This document shows positions 26,001 to 34,181 of a stretch of DNA of 64,000 nucleotides, piece by piece. The number at the start of each line of letters is the position of its first letter. The first letter of the stretch is position 1. The notes below the pieces were generated by a model, which saw nothing but the letters and a program-made list of their open reading frames with translations, did no database searches and was not told the DNA's origin. This stretch comes from Planctomycetaceae bacterium. GTDB lineage: Bacteria; Planctomycetota; Phycisphaerae; Phycisphaerales; SM1A02. The DNA lies in assembly GCA_947474065.1 (NCBI GenBank), contig CANJHD010000006.1, positions 1 to 64,000 on the forward strand, read 5' to 3'. The translations under genes were made by a program, and so were the position numbers.

Positions 26001-27438
26001 CATTGTGTGCAACATCAGCCCCTCCTGCTGCGATGCTGATTGGGATAGTGCCTGTGTTTCCATCGCACGCGAATATTGCTGCGGCGCCATCGGATGCGGC
26101 TCCGGCTGCAACAAGCCCTGCTTGATTCCTCACCAGGAGCCCTACTGCAACGATCCATACTGCTGCGATGCAGTGTGCCGTAATGATCCGTTGTGCTGCA
26201 GCGCTTCTTGGGACGCGTTGTGCGCCGCGGGCGCACTTGCCCGCTGCGGAAGTTCTTGCGGACTGCAAGAGTCCGGCGATTGCTTCGTGGAACATGACCT
26301 TCCTGGCTGCAACAAGGGCAATTGCTGCAGCAAGATCTGCATCCTAGACCCGACATGTTGCACCATTACTTGGGATACAGCGTGCGTCGACATGGCCCTG
26401 CAGCCAGCGAACGCCACTAACTGTGTGCGTCCAGTATGCGGTGACTTCGATGCGGGTTCGTCATGCGAGCCGCACGCTGGCCAAGCATCAAGTGACCCAG
26501 TCTGTTGCGCGGCTGTGTGCGCAGAAGACACCTACTGCTGCAATACCCAATGGGACGCAGATTGCGTCGATATTGCCCGAACCATCACCTCGTGCGGCTG
26601 CACCTATGTGTGCGGCGATGTGTGCGCTGGAGATTGCTGCCGCGCCCACGACAACGGCGCTTGCAACGATGCCGCATGTTGCGCCTCGGTCTGCGCGCAG
26701 GACACCTATTGCTGCGACACCCTCTGGGATAGCGTGTGTGCCGGAGTAGCCCGTGATACCTGCACGGCAAAGAACGAGGCCTGCCCCGTCCCTCCGTGCG
26801 GCAGCGATCTGCTGCAGGGCTGCTGCGTGCCGAGCATCATCCCGAACTGCTCCGACCAGAGCTGCTGCACGCGCGTATGTGCCATCGACTCGTTCTGCTG
26901 CGACACCGCATGGGATGTCACTTGTGTAAATCTTGCTGCCGAGGATCCTTCTTGTGGGTGTGACTCAAACAATTGCGGTGATGCCAGCACTGGAAGTTGC
27001 CTGCAAGTACACACCACCCCGTTCTGCAATGAACTTGGCTGCTGCCAAACCGTGTGTGCCTTCCAACCGTCGTGCTGCGATGCGCAATGGGATGCCGACT
27101 GCGTAGCAACCGCCCAATTCTTCTGCGGCAGCGGGAACTTCACTGGACTGCTGGACGCGTTCCGTGGCGGGCCGATTGGAAATACTGGTCGCGCTCAGCC
27201 ACCTGCTGGCTGGATTCCTCCCCGTGAACGCGGCGCGATGCGCCATCCAAAGCCTCTTCCACCGTCAATAGCGGTACCGAAACGCCCCGCCGTTGATACC
27301 AAGCCGGTCCCGCGGTCGGATGGCATCCAAGTTCAGACCGCACCAGCAACGCTGATGAATACCGGCGTGAAGCCGGGTGCAGGAATGCAGACGGGCACGT
27401 TTGGCGCGAAGGCCGGCAAGCCTGATACGTCGAAGTAA
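23026..27438 (+). CDS. Giant secreted Cys-rich repeat protein with dockerin-like segment (17 CC/WD repeats)
   Basis: A 1470-residue exported protein. A signal peptide (FLAIFMVVVGVAARPAAA) is followed by a dockerin-like pair of calcium loops, GDLNADNLVNQADIDVW and GDFNFDHAIDDVDRNYL (about residues 45-95). A domain of about 300 residues of unknown type comes next. From about residue 410 to 1366 there are 17 tandem copies of a 45-60 residue unit: C-x3-H-x4-C-x-D-x2-CC-x2-VC-x2-DP-x-CC-x3-WD-x2-C-V-x2-A. Each unit has about eight cysteines, so the protein holds well over 130, presumably in disulfides outside the cell. Linkers vary and contain CGxC pairs. The C-terminus is a Pro-rich polar tail of about 100 residues with no anchor seen. 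No similar gene is adjacent. Function unknown. Confidence 0.85.
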   Translation: MRLPRRAMSSCFLAIFMVVVGVAARPAAAQCNDPSAACTTAANSTWLGDLNADNLVNQADIDVWTSCMLGQPTYCISGDFNFDHAIDDVDRNYLGQLVAMASNSVIGKLAKVTLSEVRVRKPNDQTDPTVPQSRYVEIRIPTSAVGVVSAPTVNAPVAGTDGMRAFQAGWFYLKIARSNNSSGTDQISGTIAVVESLAGLAWVSNPLDVNSRGLGLLADSSFTGDVLDAVPAALTTYIFDSSTSLAFPTGAAANGRVFPSESSTNVTHVIVFRNPNPANTRAYPTVGQRVNVPTATDATQTCDLAWSVPGALTLPPWDAIVDAVTIIRDPNQSIYGCIFADTGRANIGPVGSVSDSFAPPHIYRCRNAGNLTKGPTAVTQVSDTPFSRNPSCSATVTGCGEPNADGTNRSCFQSQTGPTCSDSDCCNAVCNKDPQCCSVTWDQICADEATSICDGCGSTTASCFAPHQTASCSDANCCARVCAIDPTCCDVTWDSDCVILATANCLTCGIGGSGACDTVHSLPYCDDSICCTTVCNLNPYCCTTSWDQNCVNTQAIACASCGTLNSGPCCIAHSTPYCNNGQCCASVCSLDPFCCIYSWDISCTQIALITPSCSSESCACGATPNPGEETSCFISHPRIGCADSFCCQTVCMRDPYCCFVTWDAACVAIANDLCSSQPGCIDPNTSLPVNGSCYIAHPTTIGCDKPGCCSQVCADPLYAYCCQVGWDAACALRAVDICDQCGDPLSGSCYSQHSSPNCADGTCCTSVCNVDPFCCESQWDSTCVTTATVICTSPISVCGSNNASLRSCWIPNYTRGCSDGACCIAVCRDIDPYCCEARWDAVCAREATYMCTATFVVTIGREGCLLAHASAGCANADCSRAVCSVDPSCCTTAWDQGCVLVATAVCPAPESCPAFGDCFASHANPGCHDSTCCNGVCAADPSCCQGEWDSSCVSTARTLCKVPANSGWTCPCHGGCFEAHDNPGCEDGSCCSIVCNISPSCCDADWDSACVSIAREYCCGAIGCGSGCNKPCLIPHQEPYCNDPYCCDAVCRNDPLCCSASWDALCAAGALARCGSSCGLQESGDCFVEHDLPGCNKGNCCSKICILDPTCCTITWDTACVDMALQPANATNCVRPVCGDFDAGSSCEPHAGQASSDPVCCAAVCAEDTYCCNTQWDADCVDIARTITSCGCTYVCGDVCAGDCCRAHDNGACNDAACCASVCAQDTYCCDTLWDSVCAGVARDTCTAKNEACPVPPCGSDLLQGCCVPSIIPNCSDQSCCTRVCAIDSFCCDTAWDVTCVNLAAEDPSCGCDSNNCGDASTGSCLQVHTTPFCNELGCCQTVCAFQPSCCDAQWDADCVATAQFFCGSGNFTGLLDAFRGGPIGNTGRAQPPAGWIPPRERGAMRHPKPLPPSIAVPKRPAVDTKPVPRSDGIQVQTAPATLMNTGVKPGAGMQTGTFGAKAGKPDTSK
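24253..27130 (+). repeat. Array of 17 coding repeats (CC-VC-DPxCC-WD-C unit)
   Basis: Counted by eye in the translation: units start at successive CFxxH/CxxxH positions from SCFQSQTG to CLQVHTTPF. The amino-acid core is strongly kept but codons differ between units, so the array is not a recent expansion. Unit 9 has lost one Cys of the first CC (CSRAVC), and unit 14 has lost the first Cys pair spacing. Confidence 0.85.
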
Positions 27439-27451
27439 ACGACTGGGAACA

Positions 27452-30400
27452 CTAACGAAAGTCCCGTGATCGCTGCGCGATATGGTCGCCTCGCGCCATG
27501 TGGCTCAGTTCATCCGTCAGGTCAGTCACACGGCGCACTAAAAGGTGCGTGACCCCGGAACGATGCTCAACGGTCCCCTCTGCCAAGAGTGCCGATGCAT
27601 GGCGGGCTATGGTGCGATATCGCTCGCAGACGCGAGGTCGAAAGATCAAATTGGCAATGCCCGTCTCGTCCTCAATGGTCATGAACATGGTCCCTGATGC
27701 CGTTGATGGACGTTGCCTACACAGCACTAAGCCCGCCACCGCTGCAGTTGGGTGCTCTGTTGCTTCTCCGATGGAACGCAGATGAATGCATTCCGATCCT
27801 CCGCGTCGCGCAATGGATTCGCGCAGAAATCGAATCGGATGGTCGTGCAATGAGAGTCCGGTACTGGAGTAATCGGCGGCCACCGAGCGAAGTGCCGAAA
27901 CGGGCGGCAACGGCTGAGTCTGCATGTCAAAGAGCGTGGCGCCGCGTGCGGCCGCATCGTCAAGAACAGGCGTGTCTCCATCGCGCAACGCGCGCACCTG
28001 CCAAAGGGCCTGCTGCCGCGGGATTCCGATGCCCGCAAATGCGTCTGCGGCAGCCAAGCGCCGCAGCGCGTGCAGACTGCACCCCGACGCGCGCCAGAGT
28101 GACTCCACGCACGGAAACAATGGGCGCGATCGTTCGCAACAAGTGCCCGTGAGCGTTGAATCTGTATGAACTGCCGAGCCAGCGTGTTGAAGACTGCCGC
28201 CCATGCGCAGGCTTCGCGCTGCAGCCGCCACTGCGCAACCATCTTCAGCGCGCAAACCGGTCACCATACGCAGGCCGAGGCGCAGCGCTGGGTGCGAAAA
28301 TTCTCCCTCAAGTGTGCAATCCCATTCGCTTTCCGAAACATCAATCGCACGGACATCGACGCCGTGCTCACGCGCGTCGCGCACCAACTGCGCGGGCGCG
28401 TAAAAACCCATCGGCTGACTGTTGAGAAGCGCTGCCGTGAATGCTGCCGGATGATGACACTTAAGCCACGCAGAAACATAAATAAGAAGTGCAAAGCTTG
28501 CTGCGTGACTCTCGGGAAATCCGTAACCGGAGAACCCCTGGATCTGCCCGAACACCTGCGCCGCAAAATGCTCCGGATATCCGCGCGCACGCATACCGGA
28601 TTCCAACTGATCTTTAAATGCGGCGATTTGATTTCCGGACCGTTTCCACGAAGCGATCGCACGGCGCAGCCTGTCCGCCTCGCCGGGAGTGAACCCCGCC
28701 GCCACTACCGCAAGCAACATCGCCTGCTCCTGAAAGAGCGGCACTCCAAGTGTCTTTCCAAGCACCGCGCGAATTGCCTCATTGGGATAGTGCGTCGGAT
28801 CGATGCCATCGCGACGGCGTAGGTAGGGATGCACCATGTCGCCTTGGATAGGCCCCGGACGCACAATGGCTACCTCAATAACGAGGTCATAGAAGCACCG
28901 CGGTTTCAGGCGCGGCAACATGCTCATCTGCGCGCGGCTCTCGATTTGAAACACGCCCACAGTGTCGGCGCGACACGCCATCTCGTAGGTGGCCGCATCT
29001 TCGGCGGGCACGGTGCGGTACATCAGTGCGCCCGCGCCGGAGGAGTCGAGCGGCCAGCTCGGCACTGGATGCGCGTTTCCCAAGTCAATCGCCTTGCGAA
29101 TGGCCGTGAGCATGCCAAGCGCTAATACATCCATCTTCAACATGCCCATGGCATCAATGTCGTCTTTATCCCACTCAACAATAGTGCGTGCGTCCATGCG
29201 AGCATTGCGCACCGGTACAAGTTCGCACAGTGGGCCATCAGTGATGATGAAGCCTCCAACATGTTGCGAAAGGTGCCGAGGGAATCCTTCAAGGGCTGCT
29301 GCAATGCGCAACGCGTCCGGCGACTCAGGCGGAACACCAAGCGCTTTCGCTGCCTCGCGCAAGGAGCTGCGGTCGCGGAAGCAGATCACTTCCGCGCAAA
29401 GAGCGGCACGGGATCGTCCCCACGTGCGGTAGATGAATTGAATAACCTCCTCGCGACGTTCGTGTTCAAAGTCAACGTCTATGTCTGGCGGCTCATCTCG
29501 TTCACGGCTAATAAATCGCTCAAAGAGCATGTCACTGCGAGTGGGATCAACGGCGGTAATGCCTAAGCAGAAGCAGACGGCGCTGTTTGCCGCAGCACCG
29601 CGCCCTTGGCAGAGAATGTTGTTCGCGCGTGCAAAGCTGACAATGGCATGCACGGTGAGGAAGTAACACGCATAACCAAGTTCAGCGATGATTGAAAATT
29701 CATGCTCAAGCTGCGCACGAACCTTTGTGGGGATGCTTTCTCTGCATGGAGAAATCGCCGGCCAACGCTGGGCAGCGCCATCTTCAACCAGGATTCGCAA
29801 ATGCGCCATCGGATCTACGCCGGGCGGCGCAACTTCGCGTGGATAGCGATAGCGGAGTGTCGACATAGAGAATCCAGCACAGCGCTCTGCTATTTGCACG
29901 CTGCGCGCAATCGACGCTTCACATATATCGCGCGGGACGTCGCAGAGAACATCGTGCATCCCTTTGCCGTCAACCAAGTGCCGCGCATCATCAGGCAGGA
30001 GCCGCGCCCCGCGGTAAGCACAACCATGAGCGCGATCGACCGCACGGGTGCGCTCAAAGGAACGTAACTCCTGCACCGTATGCCCGGCGCGGATCGCAGT
30101 GAGAATGTCTTGCAATTCCTGACGATTTCGGACATGGCAGTATGGATTGTTGCTCGCGAGAAGCGGCACGCATACTTCAGAGGAAATCCACTCCAACTGC
30201 AGCAAACGGAGTGCATCATCTGGTCCTGAGTGACGGACAAATCCAAGCGAAAGTCGATCATCATCAAAGACGGTGCGAAGCCAGCGAAGTGATTCAAGAA
30301 AGCAGGGCTGCATCGCGCCATATTCATCTGGCGGAATGACGATGGCATGTACGCCGGGAATTGCGAACGGAGCAAGCGGTCGATCTGTACCTGGCGCTCG

Positions 30401-30904
30401 TCCAGATCCGTGACCAGATCTATCGCCGGGCTCGCCACTGCCAAGCGACTGCACACTTGCATCAACAAGATCATGGAGCCACAGATGGCACGCAGATGAA
30501 TTGCGCGCAGCAGCGCGCGATTCGATGCCCGCTGCAACCGCCGCAACATTTGCGTCCATGTCCAGCGTCCAACCCGCCCGACGCTTGCCGAGGGTCAATA
30601 GGCGACACATGCGCGCGTAGCCGTCTACAGATTCCGCGAGCAGCACCAACTCCAAGTGCGTTGGCTCTTCATCGGCGCCAAGTAGGAAACTGCAACGCGT
30701 GCCAACTACCAATTGCATGTCGTGCTGCTGCGCGGCGACATGCGCGCGCACGACGCCGGCCATTGTGTGACGATCAGCAATCGCTACTGCGCCAAGTTGA
30801 AGTTTCGCCGCGCGAGCGATGATCTCTTCAGGATGGCTTGCACCTTCAAGGAAGGAGAAGTTGCTGAGAGCCGCGAGTTCGCAGAATGGGGTATTTCCAA
30901 GCAC
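27452..30904 (-). CDS. dnaE2: Error-prone DNA polymerase DnaE2
   Basis: The translesion C-family polymerase of the SOS mutasome, partner of ImuA and ImuB. The N-terminal PHP domain begins CELAALSNFSFLEGASHPEE, without the metal-binding His of replicative DnaE, as in the DnaE2 group. PDIDVDFEHERREEV carries two catalytic Asp residues and MLKMDVLALGML the third. RPGPIQGDMVHPYLRRRDG and EQAMLLAVVAAGFTPGEADRLRRA are C-family landmarks, and an OB-fold (AAVAGLVLCRQRPSTASGTMFMTIEDETG) lies near the C-terminus. Length 1150 aa is normal. The start is GTG at 30904, about 20 bases downstream of the element shared with imuA. Confidence 0.95.
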   Translation of the reverse strand: MLGNTPFCELAALSNFSFLEGASHPEEIIARAAKLQLGAVAIADRHTMAGVVRAHVAAQQHDMQLVVGTRCSFLLGADEEPTHLELVLLAESVDGYARMCRLLTLGKRRAGWTLDMDANVAAVAAGIESRAAARNSSACHLWLHDLVDASVQSLGSGEPGDRSGHGSGRAPGTDRPLAPFAIPGVHAIVIPPDEYGAMQPCFLESLRWLRTVFDDDRLSLGFVRHSGPDDALRLLQLEWISSEVCVPLLASNNPYCHVRNRQELQDILTAIRAGHTVQELRSFERTRAVDRAHGCAYRGARLLPDDARHLVDGKGMHDVLCDVPRDICEASIARSVQIAERCAGFSMSTLRYRYPREVAPPGVDPMAHLRILVEDGAAQRWPAISPCRESIPTKVRAQLEHEFSIIAELGYACYFLTVHAIVSFARANNILCQGRGAAANSAVCFCLGITAVDPTRSDMLFERFISRERDEPPDIDVDFEHERREEVIQFIYRTWGRSRAALCAEVICFRDRSSLREAAKALGVPPESPDALRIAAALEGFPRHLSQHVGGFIITDGPLCELVPVRNARMDARTIVEWDKDDIDAMGMLKMDVLALGMLTAIRKAIDLGNAHPVPSWPLDSSGAGALMYRTVPAEDAATYEMACRADTVGVFQIESRAQMSMLPRLKPRCFYDLVIEVAIVRPGPIQGDMVHPYLRRRDGIDPTHYPNEAIRAVLGKTLGVPLFQEQAMLLAVVAAGFTPGEADRLRRAIASWKRSGNQIAAFKDQLESGMRARGYPEHFAAQVFGQIQGFSGYGFPESHAASFALLIYVSAWLKCHHPAAFTAALLNSQPMGFYAPAQLVRDAREHGVDVRAIDVSESEWDCTLEGEFSHPALRLGLRMVTGLRAEDGCAVAAAARSLRMGGSLQHAGSAVHTDSTLTGTCCERSRPLFPCVESLWRASGCSLHALRRLAAADAFAGIGIPRQQALWQVRALRDGDTPVLDDAAARGATLFDMQTQPLPPVSALRSVAADYSSTGLSLHDHPIRFLRESIARRGGSECIHLRSIGEATEHPTAAVAGLVLCRQRPSTASGTMFMTIEDETGIANLIFRPRVCERYRTIARHASALLAEGTVEHRSGVTHLLVRRVTDLTDELSHMARGDHIAQRSRDFR

Positions 30905-30924
30905 GGGAGCAGCGCCTTGTTTAT

Positions 30925-30946
30925 TTGTACGGTGTTTGTTAGCATA
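30925..30946 (-). promoter_or_regulatory. SOS-like promoter/operator element upstream of dnaE2
   Basis: On the minus strand this reads TATG followed by CTAACAAACACCGTACAA. It matches the element at imuA (35288-35309) in 21 of 22 bases. TATGCT makes a good -10, and the AACAAACACCGTAC part would then cover the transcription start, a natural repressor position. By position a LexA-type site is likely, though the motif is not a clear palindrome. Confidence 0.65.
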
Positions 30947-31027
30947 CTAGTTTGGGCGTGAACTGCTAAGTGCCGACCGCGAATACGCTGCAAAGCCCAC
31001 ACGCCGACACCCGAGCTAGCACCACTC

Positions 31028-32311
31028 ATGCGCATCGCACCCACCACACTTCTCGCTTCCGCCCTGCTCTGTTCCGCGTTCGTGAATTGCGGGGTCGTTG
31101 CGATTGCGCCGCCCGCGGTCGCTGAGCAAACAAATCCAAGCGCACCCGTTGTGACGCCACCCGCGACACCAGCTACAGCGCCAGTTACAGCGCCAGTTAC
31201 AGCGCCATCCACGCAGATGCCGCAATCGCCGCTGCTCAATACCCCAGAAGCTGTATCCGCTGCTGCAAATGCAACGCCGGAGCGCACCCTGCCAGTCGAT
31301 CCGGTACTTCTTCAGTCCGGCCAAGTGGTTCCTGGCGAGCGATCAATCTTTGTCACCTACGAAGGCAATACCTACATCTTTGCAAACACCAGTACGCGAG
31401 ATACATTCAATCGCGACCCGGCCCGCTATGCCGCACAACAAGGCGGCGCTTGCGGACGCATGGGTCCCCTTGGTGGACTCGGAGATGCGCAGAGATATGC
31501 GCTGCAGGAGGGCATGCTGTACTTCTTTGACTCGGATGACTGCATGAAATTGTTCCGTGCTCAACCGCGGCGCTACATGGAGCCGCTTGATGAAATGCCC
31601 TCTGGAACACCGGAGCAGCAAACCGCGGGACTCGCCGCGATCGACCGATGGGTTGCGTGGGCGGGCGGGAAAGAAGCTATTAAGGCTGCGAATTCTTTCA
31701 CCCAGGTGTCCACGCGTCGCGTGCAACAAGGCAAGGATTCATGGGACATCACCGAGACCCTGGAGTTTGCCGGACCACACACCATGCGCCGCGTTGATGC
31801 ATGGCAGAAAGTGGGTGGCACGCCGAAGGACAACTACCAGTACGAAACCCTCGTCACTCCTGAGAGTGCGATGATCACTTCAAATAATGGTCGCAAGACC
31901 CCGCTCGTCGATTCGCGACGCAAGGCGTTTGAGCGATCCATGAACCGCCAGCCGTATGCGATCCTGCGCGCCCGCTACCGCCCCGAGGCTGGACTGCTTG
32001 CGCTCAAGACGGGAGAGGGAACGCTCGGCGAGGCGCGATGCGACTACATCGCCACCTGGTTTGAGGGGAACGCCACCTTCTTAGCGATTGACAAGGCAAC
32101 TGGCCGTCTGGTTCAGATCAGCCATGCCGGTCGCGACGGCGAGGCGCGCGTTGCTTCGTTGACCTTGGATGCCGTGGCGTATGCAGGTCCAGAGGCGCTT
32201 CGACTGCCCACGCAATGGGTTATCTCGAAGACCGGTGAGAAAGAGGGTCTTAAGGGGCCATTGGCTTCGGTGAAGGCTGGGCCGGTGATGGCACAGCCGA
32301 CAGCACCGTAA
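31028..32311 (+). CDS. Secreted protein with YHS-like segments
   Basis: A 427-residue exported protein: signal peptide (MRIAPTTLLASALLCSAFVNCG...AVAEQ), then a Pro/Thr/Val linker built partly on a 12-base repeat (acagcgccagtt), then two YHS-domain-like stretches: GNTYIFANTSTRDTFNRDPARYA and GMLYFFDSDDCMKLFRAQPRRYM. The remaining 240 residues form a domain with repeated beta-strand patterns (DSWDITETLEFAGPHTMRRVDAW) that I do not recognise. YHS domains often bind metal, but the usual Cys/His set is only partly present. It diverges from dnaE2, but its start lies about 80 bases beyond the SOS-like element, and that element points the other way. Confidence 0.7.
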   Translation: MRIAPTTLLASALLCSAFVNCGVVAIAPPAVAEQTNPSAPVVTPPATPATAPVTAPVTAPSTQMPQSPLLNTPEAVSAAANATPERTLPVDPVLLQSGQVVPGERSIFVTYEGNTYIFANTSTRDTFNRDPARYAAQQGGACGRMGPLGGLGDAQRYALQEGMLYFFDSDDCMKLFRAQPRRYMEPLDEMPSGTPEQQTAGLAAIDRWVAWAGGKEAIKAANSFTQVSTRRVQQGKDSWDITETLEFAGPHTMRRVDAWQKVGGTPKDNYQYETLVTPESAMITSNNGRKTPLVDSRRKAFERSMNRQPYAILRARYRPEAGLLALKTGEGTLGEARCDYIATWFEGNATFLAIDKATGRLVQISHAGRDGEARVASLTLDAVAYAGPEALRLPTQWVISKTGEKEGLKGPLASVKAGPVMAQPTAP

Positions 32312-32321
32312 TTGCTGTGGG

Positions 32322-32426
32322 CTGAGTTCCGGCGGGTTGAGTTCCGGCGGGTTGAGCTCCGGCGGGTTGAGCTCCGGCGAGTTAAGTTCCGGCAGGTTTA
32401 GTTCCAACGGCCTGAGTTCCGGCAGG
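32322..32426. repeat. 15-base tandem repeats (gttgagttccggcgg type)
   Basis: About seven imperfect 15-base units run from the end of the YHS gene into the 3' end of the minus-strand lipoprotein gene. In that gene's frame they encode PAGTQ. The array continues for about four units beyond its TAA stop. Confidence 0.8.
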
Positions 32427-32906
32427 TGGAATTCCAGGGGGCGCCTTCGTGTCTCCCGGCACCGTATTCGAGCGCCAGAAACGGGCTGTGTACTGCCATG
32501 ACTCGCGCTGACCGGGGATCGGAACATAGGTCCCGAAGTTGCCTCGATTCTCGGCGCGCCGCTGGTAGACCGGATCCATTTCCGTCGTCTCAATCTTGCC
32601 AGCATTCACGCAACTCCACTTCACCATTCCTGCACCCAGTTCACGGGCAGCTTCGAGCGCCTCCGCGTCACCAGCCTGAGGACCGGAGGCCAGAAATGTG
32701 CTTGAACCAATTTCGGTTGCCGTTCCTTCGGCGGGTGCGTCCTGCACAACCTGCGCCTCAAGTACGGGCGAGAGGCGGTCCCCGCGGTAGTTCATCAAGA
32801 ACGGATTAGCGGTGCACCCCGCAAGGAATGCAACAGGAAAGATGAATGCAAGTACGACGCGGCGAGACAACGAACGTGCGTTTGTCACAATGAATGTGGG
32901 GTTCAT
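32382..32906 (-). CDS. Lipoprotein with PAGTQ-repeat C-terminus
   Basis: A 174-residue exported lipoprotein: after a basic N-terminus, VVLAFIFPVAFLAGCTANPF gives a lipobox (LAGC) near residue 31. The body of about 110 residues is of unknown family; it contains EALEAARELGAGMVKWSCVNAG. The C-terminus is PPGIPPAGTQAVGTKPAGT, where a pentapeptide repeat stops at a TAA. The same repeat continues in frame downstream (LAGAQPAGAQPAGTQPAGTQ), so the stop probably arose within the array. It follows imuB by 9 bases on the same strand and may ride on the SOS transcript. Confidence 0.7.
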   Translation of the reverse strand: MNPTFIVTNARSLSRRVVLAFIFPVAFLAGCTANPFLMNYRGDRLSPVLEAQVVQDAPAEGTATEIGSSTFLASGPQAGDAEALEAARELGAGMVKWSCVNAGKIETTEMDPVYQRRAENRGNFGTYVPIPGQRESWQYTARFWRSNTVPGDTKAPPGIPPAGTQAVGTKPAGT

Positions 32907-32915
32907 GCCAACATT

Positions 32916-34160
32916 CTACGCATCCACACGCCTCACGCCACCTTGCCCAAGGCGTGCGTGTAATTGATCAATCAGTTCGCCGATAGCACGCTGAGTTGCA
33001 GCGTGGTGGTCATTTTCAGAGTGATTATTTACGCGATGGTTGCCCTCTCCTGCCATAACTGACGCACTTGATCCGCTCATGTTCGTTGCTGCCATACCAA
33101 TCGCGCCACCGAGAAACGGCGTACCACCGCGGCATCGCCCTATGCGCGTTGCAGTAAGCAGGATTCGTTCGATACCTTCGCCGCGTTCATGCTCGCCAAG
33201 ATGCATGCGCTGTATGCGCGGCCGCAGAATTGACCACAAGTGACGCGGGTCGCGCGTTGCTTCTCCAAAATGAATCGTTCCAATCACAGTGGCGAGACGC
33301 GCCCGCTCCACGCGCACCGCAAGCGTTCGCACGCCGCGTCCGTTTGTGCAGCCGACGCGGCTTGTACGTACAGATCCGTCTTCGTTTCGAACAACATCGC
33401 CTGATGACGCGATCGCTGCGCAGAGTATTTCAATAGCCTGCATACATGCCAGCTCCACCGCCTCTTGTTGTGCGCATGGTGATGCAAATACAAATTCGCC
33501 AACAACCGGAACTGGCGGTGCCACCGCGCAAAATGGCCACGGCCGCAGACCAAATGCCATGTCAAGCCGCTCGCCGAGCTCCGGACCGTAGCGATCCGCA
33601 AGCGCCGAGCGTGCAATCACTCGCGCCTCGCCGATGCGCGTGAGATTCACCTCGCGCAGTGCTGCGCAGATGGCGTCGGATATCCGCAAACATTGAAACG
33701 GCAACTGTTCGAACTCGGCGATGTCAAGACTTGGGTGATGGGGGCGAGAGGGATGAGTTGCATACGAATTCCCATATCCAAGCCCCACGCCCATTGCCTG
33801 TACGACTGCTTGACCACTCGACGGCGCGCTGCCGAGTGCGTGAACAATTCCGCGCCGAGTGAGACCGCGCGCGATGCGACCGACCACGCGTCGCGCTCCA
33901 CCATTCACGCGCAGGCATCCGCTGACGTCAAGCAAGATGAGTGGCGGCATTGATGTCGGCATCGACGGTGGCGACGATGAAAGTAATGCCGTCGATGCCG
34001 ATGGCGTCGATGGCACTACACCCGTACACCCGACATGTTCAAGATGAACTCGCGGTGTGAATCGCATACACCACATAGCCATACGAGTGAGCGTTTCTGG
34101 CGGTCGCGACCATCCGGGAAGCACAATCGCGATAAACCATGGAATGACAGTCGGCGGCAT
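32916..34160 (-). CDS. imuB: ImuB, Y-family polymerase-like mutasome protein (N-terminally compact)
   Basis: The non-catalytic Y-family relative that links ImuA, DnaE2 and the sliding clamp. FIAIVLPGW is the start motif, MAMWCMRFTPRV the segment before the palm, LILLDVSGCLRVNGG the core strand, followed by FEQLPFQCLRI and LNLTRIGE-type helix-hairpin-helix sequence and a little-finger region. Two oddities: the roughly 60-70 residues that normally separate the start motif from WCxRFTP are missing, and a Ser/Pro-rich stretch of about 30 residues is inserted before LILLDVSG. At 414 aa it is shorter than typical ImuB (about 480-520). It starts 21 bases after imuA. Confidence 0.85.
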   Translation of the reverse strand: MPPTVIPWFIAIVLPGWSRPPETLTRMAMWCMRFTPRVHLEHVGCTGVVPSTPSASTALLSSSPPSMPTSMPPLILLDVSGCLRVNGGARRVVGRIARGLTRRGIVHALGSAPSSGQAVVQAMGVGLGYGNSYATHPSRPHHPSLDIAEFEQLPFQCLRISDAICAALREVNLTRIGEARVIARSALADRYGPELGERLDMAFGLRPWPFCAVAPPVPVVGEFVFASPCAQQEAVELACMQAIEILCAAIASSGDVVRNEDGSVRTSRVGCTNGRGVRTLAVRVERARLATVIGTIHFGEATRDPRHLWSILRPRIQRMHLGEHERGEGIERILLTATRIGRCRGGTPFLGGAIGMAATNMSGSSASVMAGEGNHRVNNHSENDHHAATQRAIGELIDQLHARLGQGGVRRVDA

Positions 34161-34181
34161 TGATAAACCTCACATGCGTGC

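Noticed and set aside
24162-27143. Many minus-strand ORFs (e.g. 24162-24578, 26706-27143) under the Cys-repeat gene
   Set aside because: They are shadows of the TGC/TGCTGC-rich repeat, giving GCA/CAGCA codons; none has a start context or family motif.
32081-32605. Minus-strand ORF with PELNPPELN repeats
   Set aside because: The same 15-base DNA repeat read in another frame. It crosses two real genes and lacks a signal peptide or ribosome site, so I prefer the PAGTQ frame of the lipoprotein.
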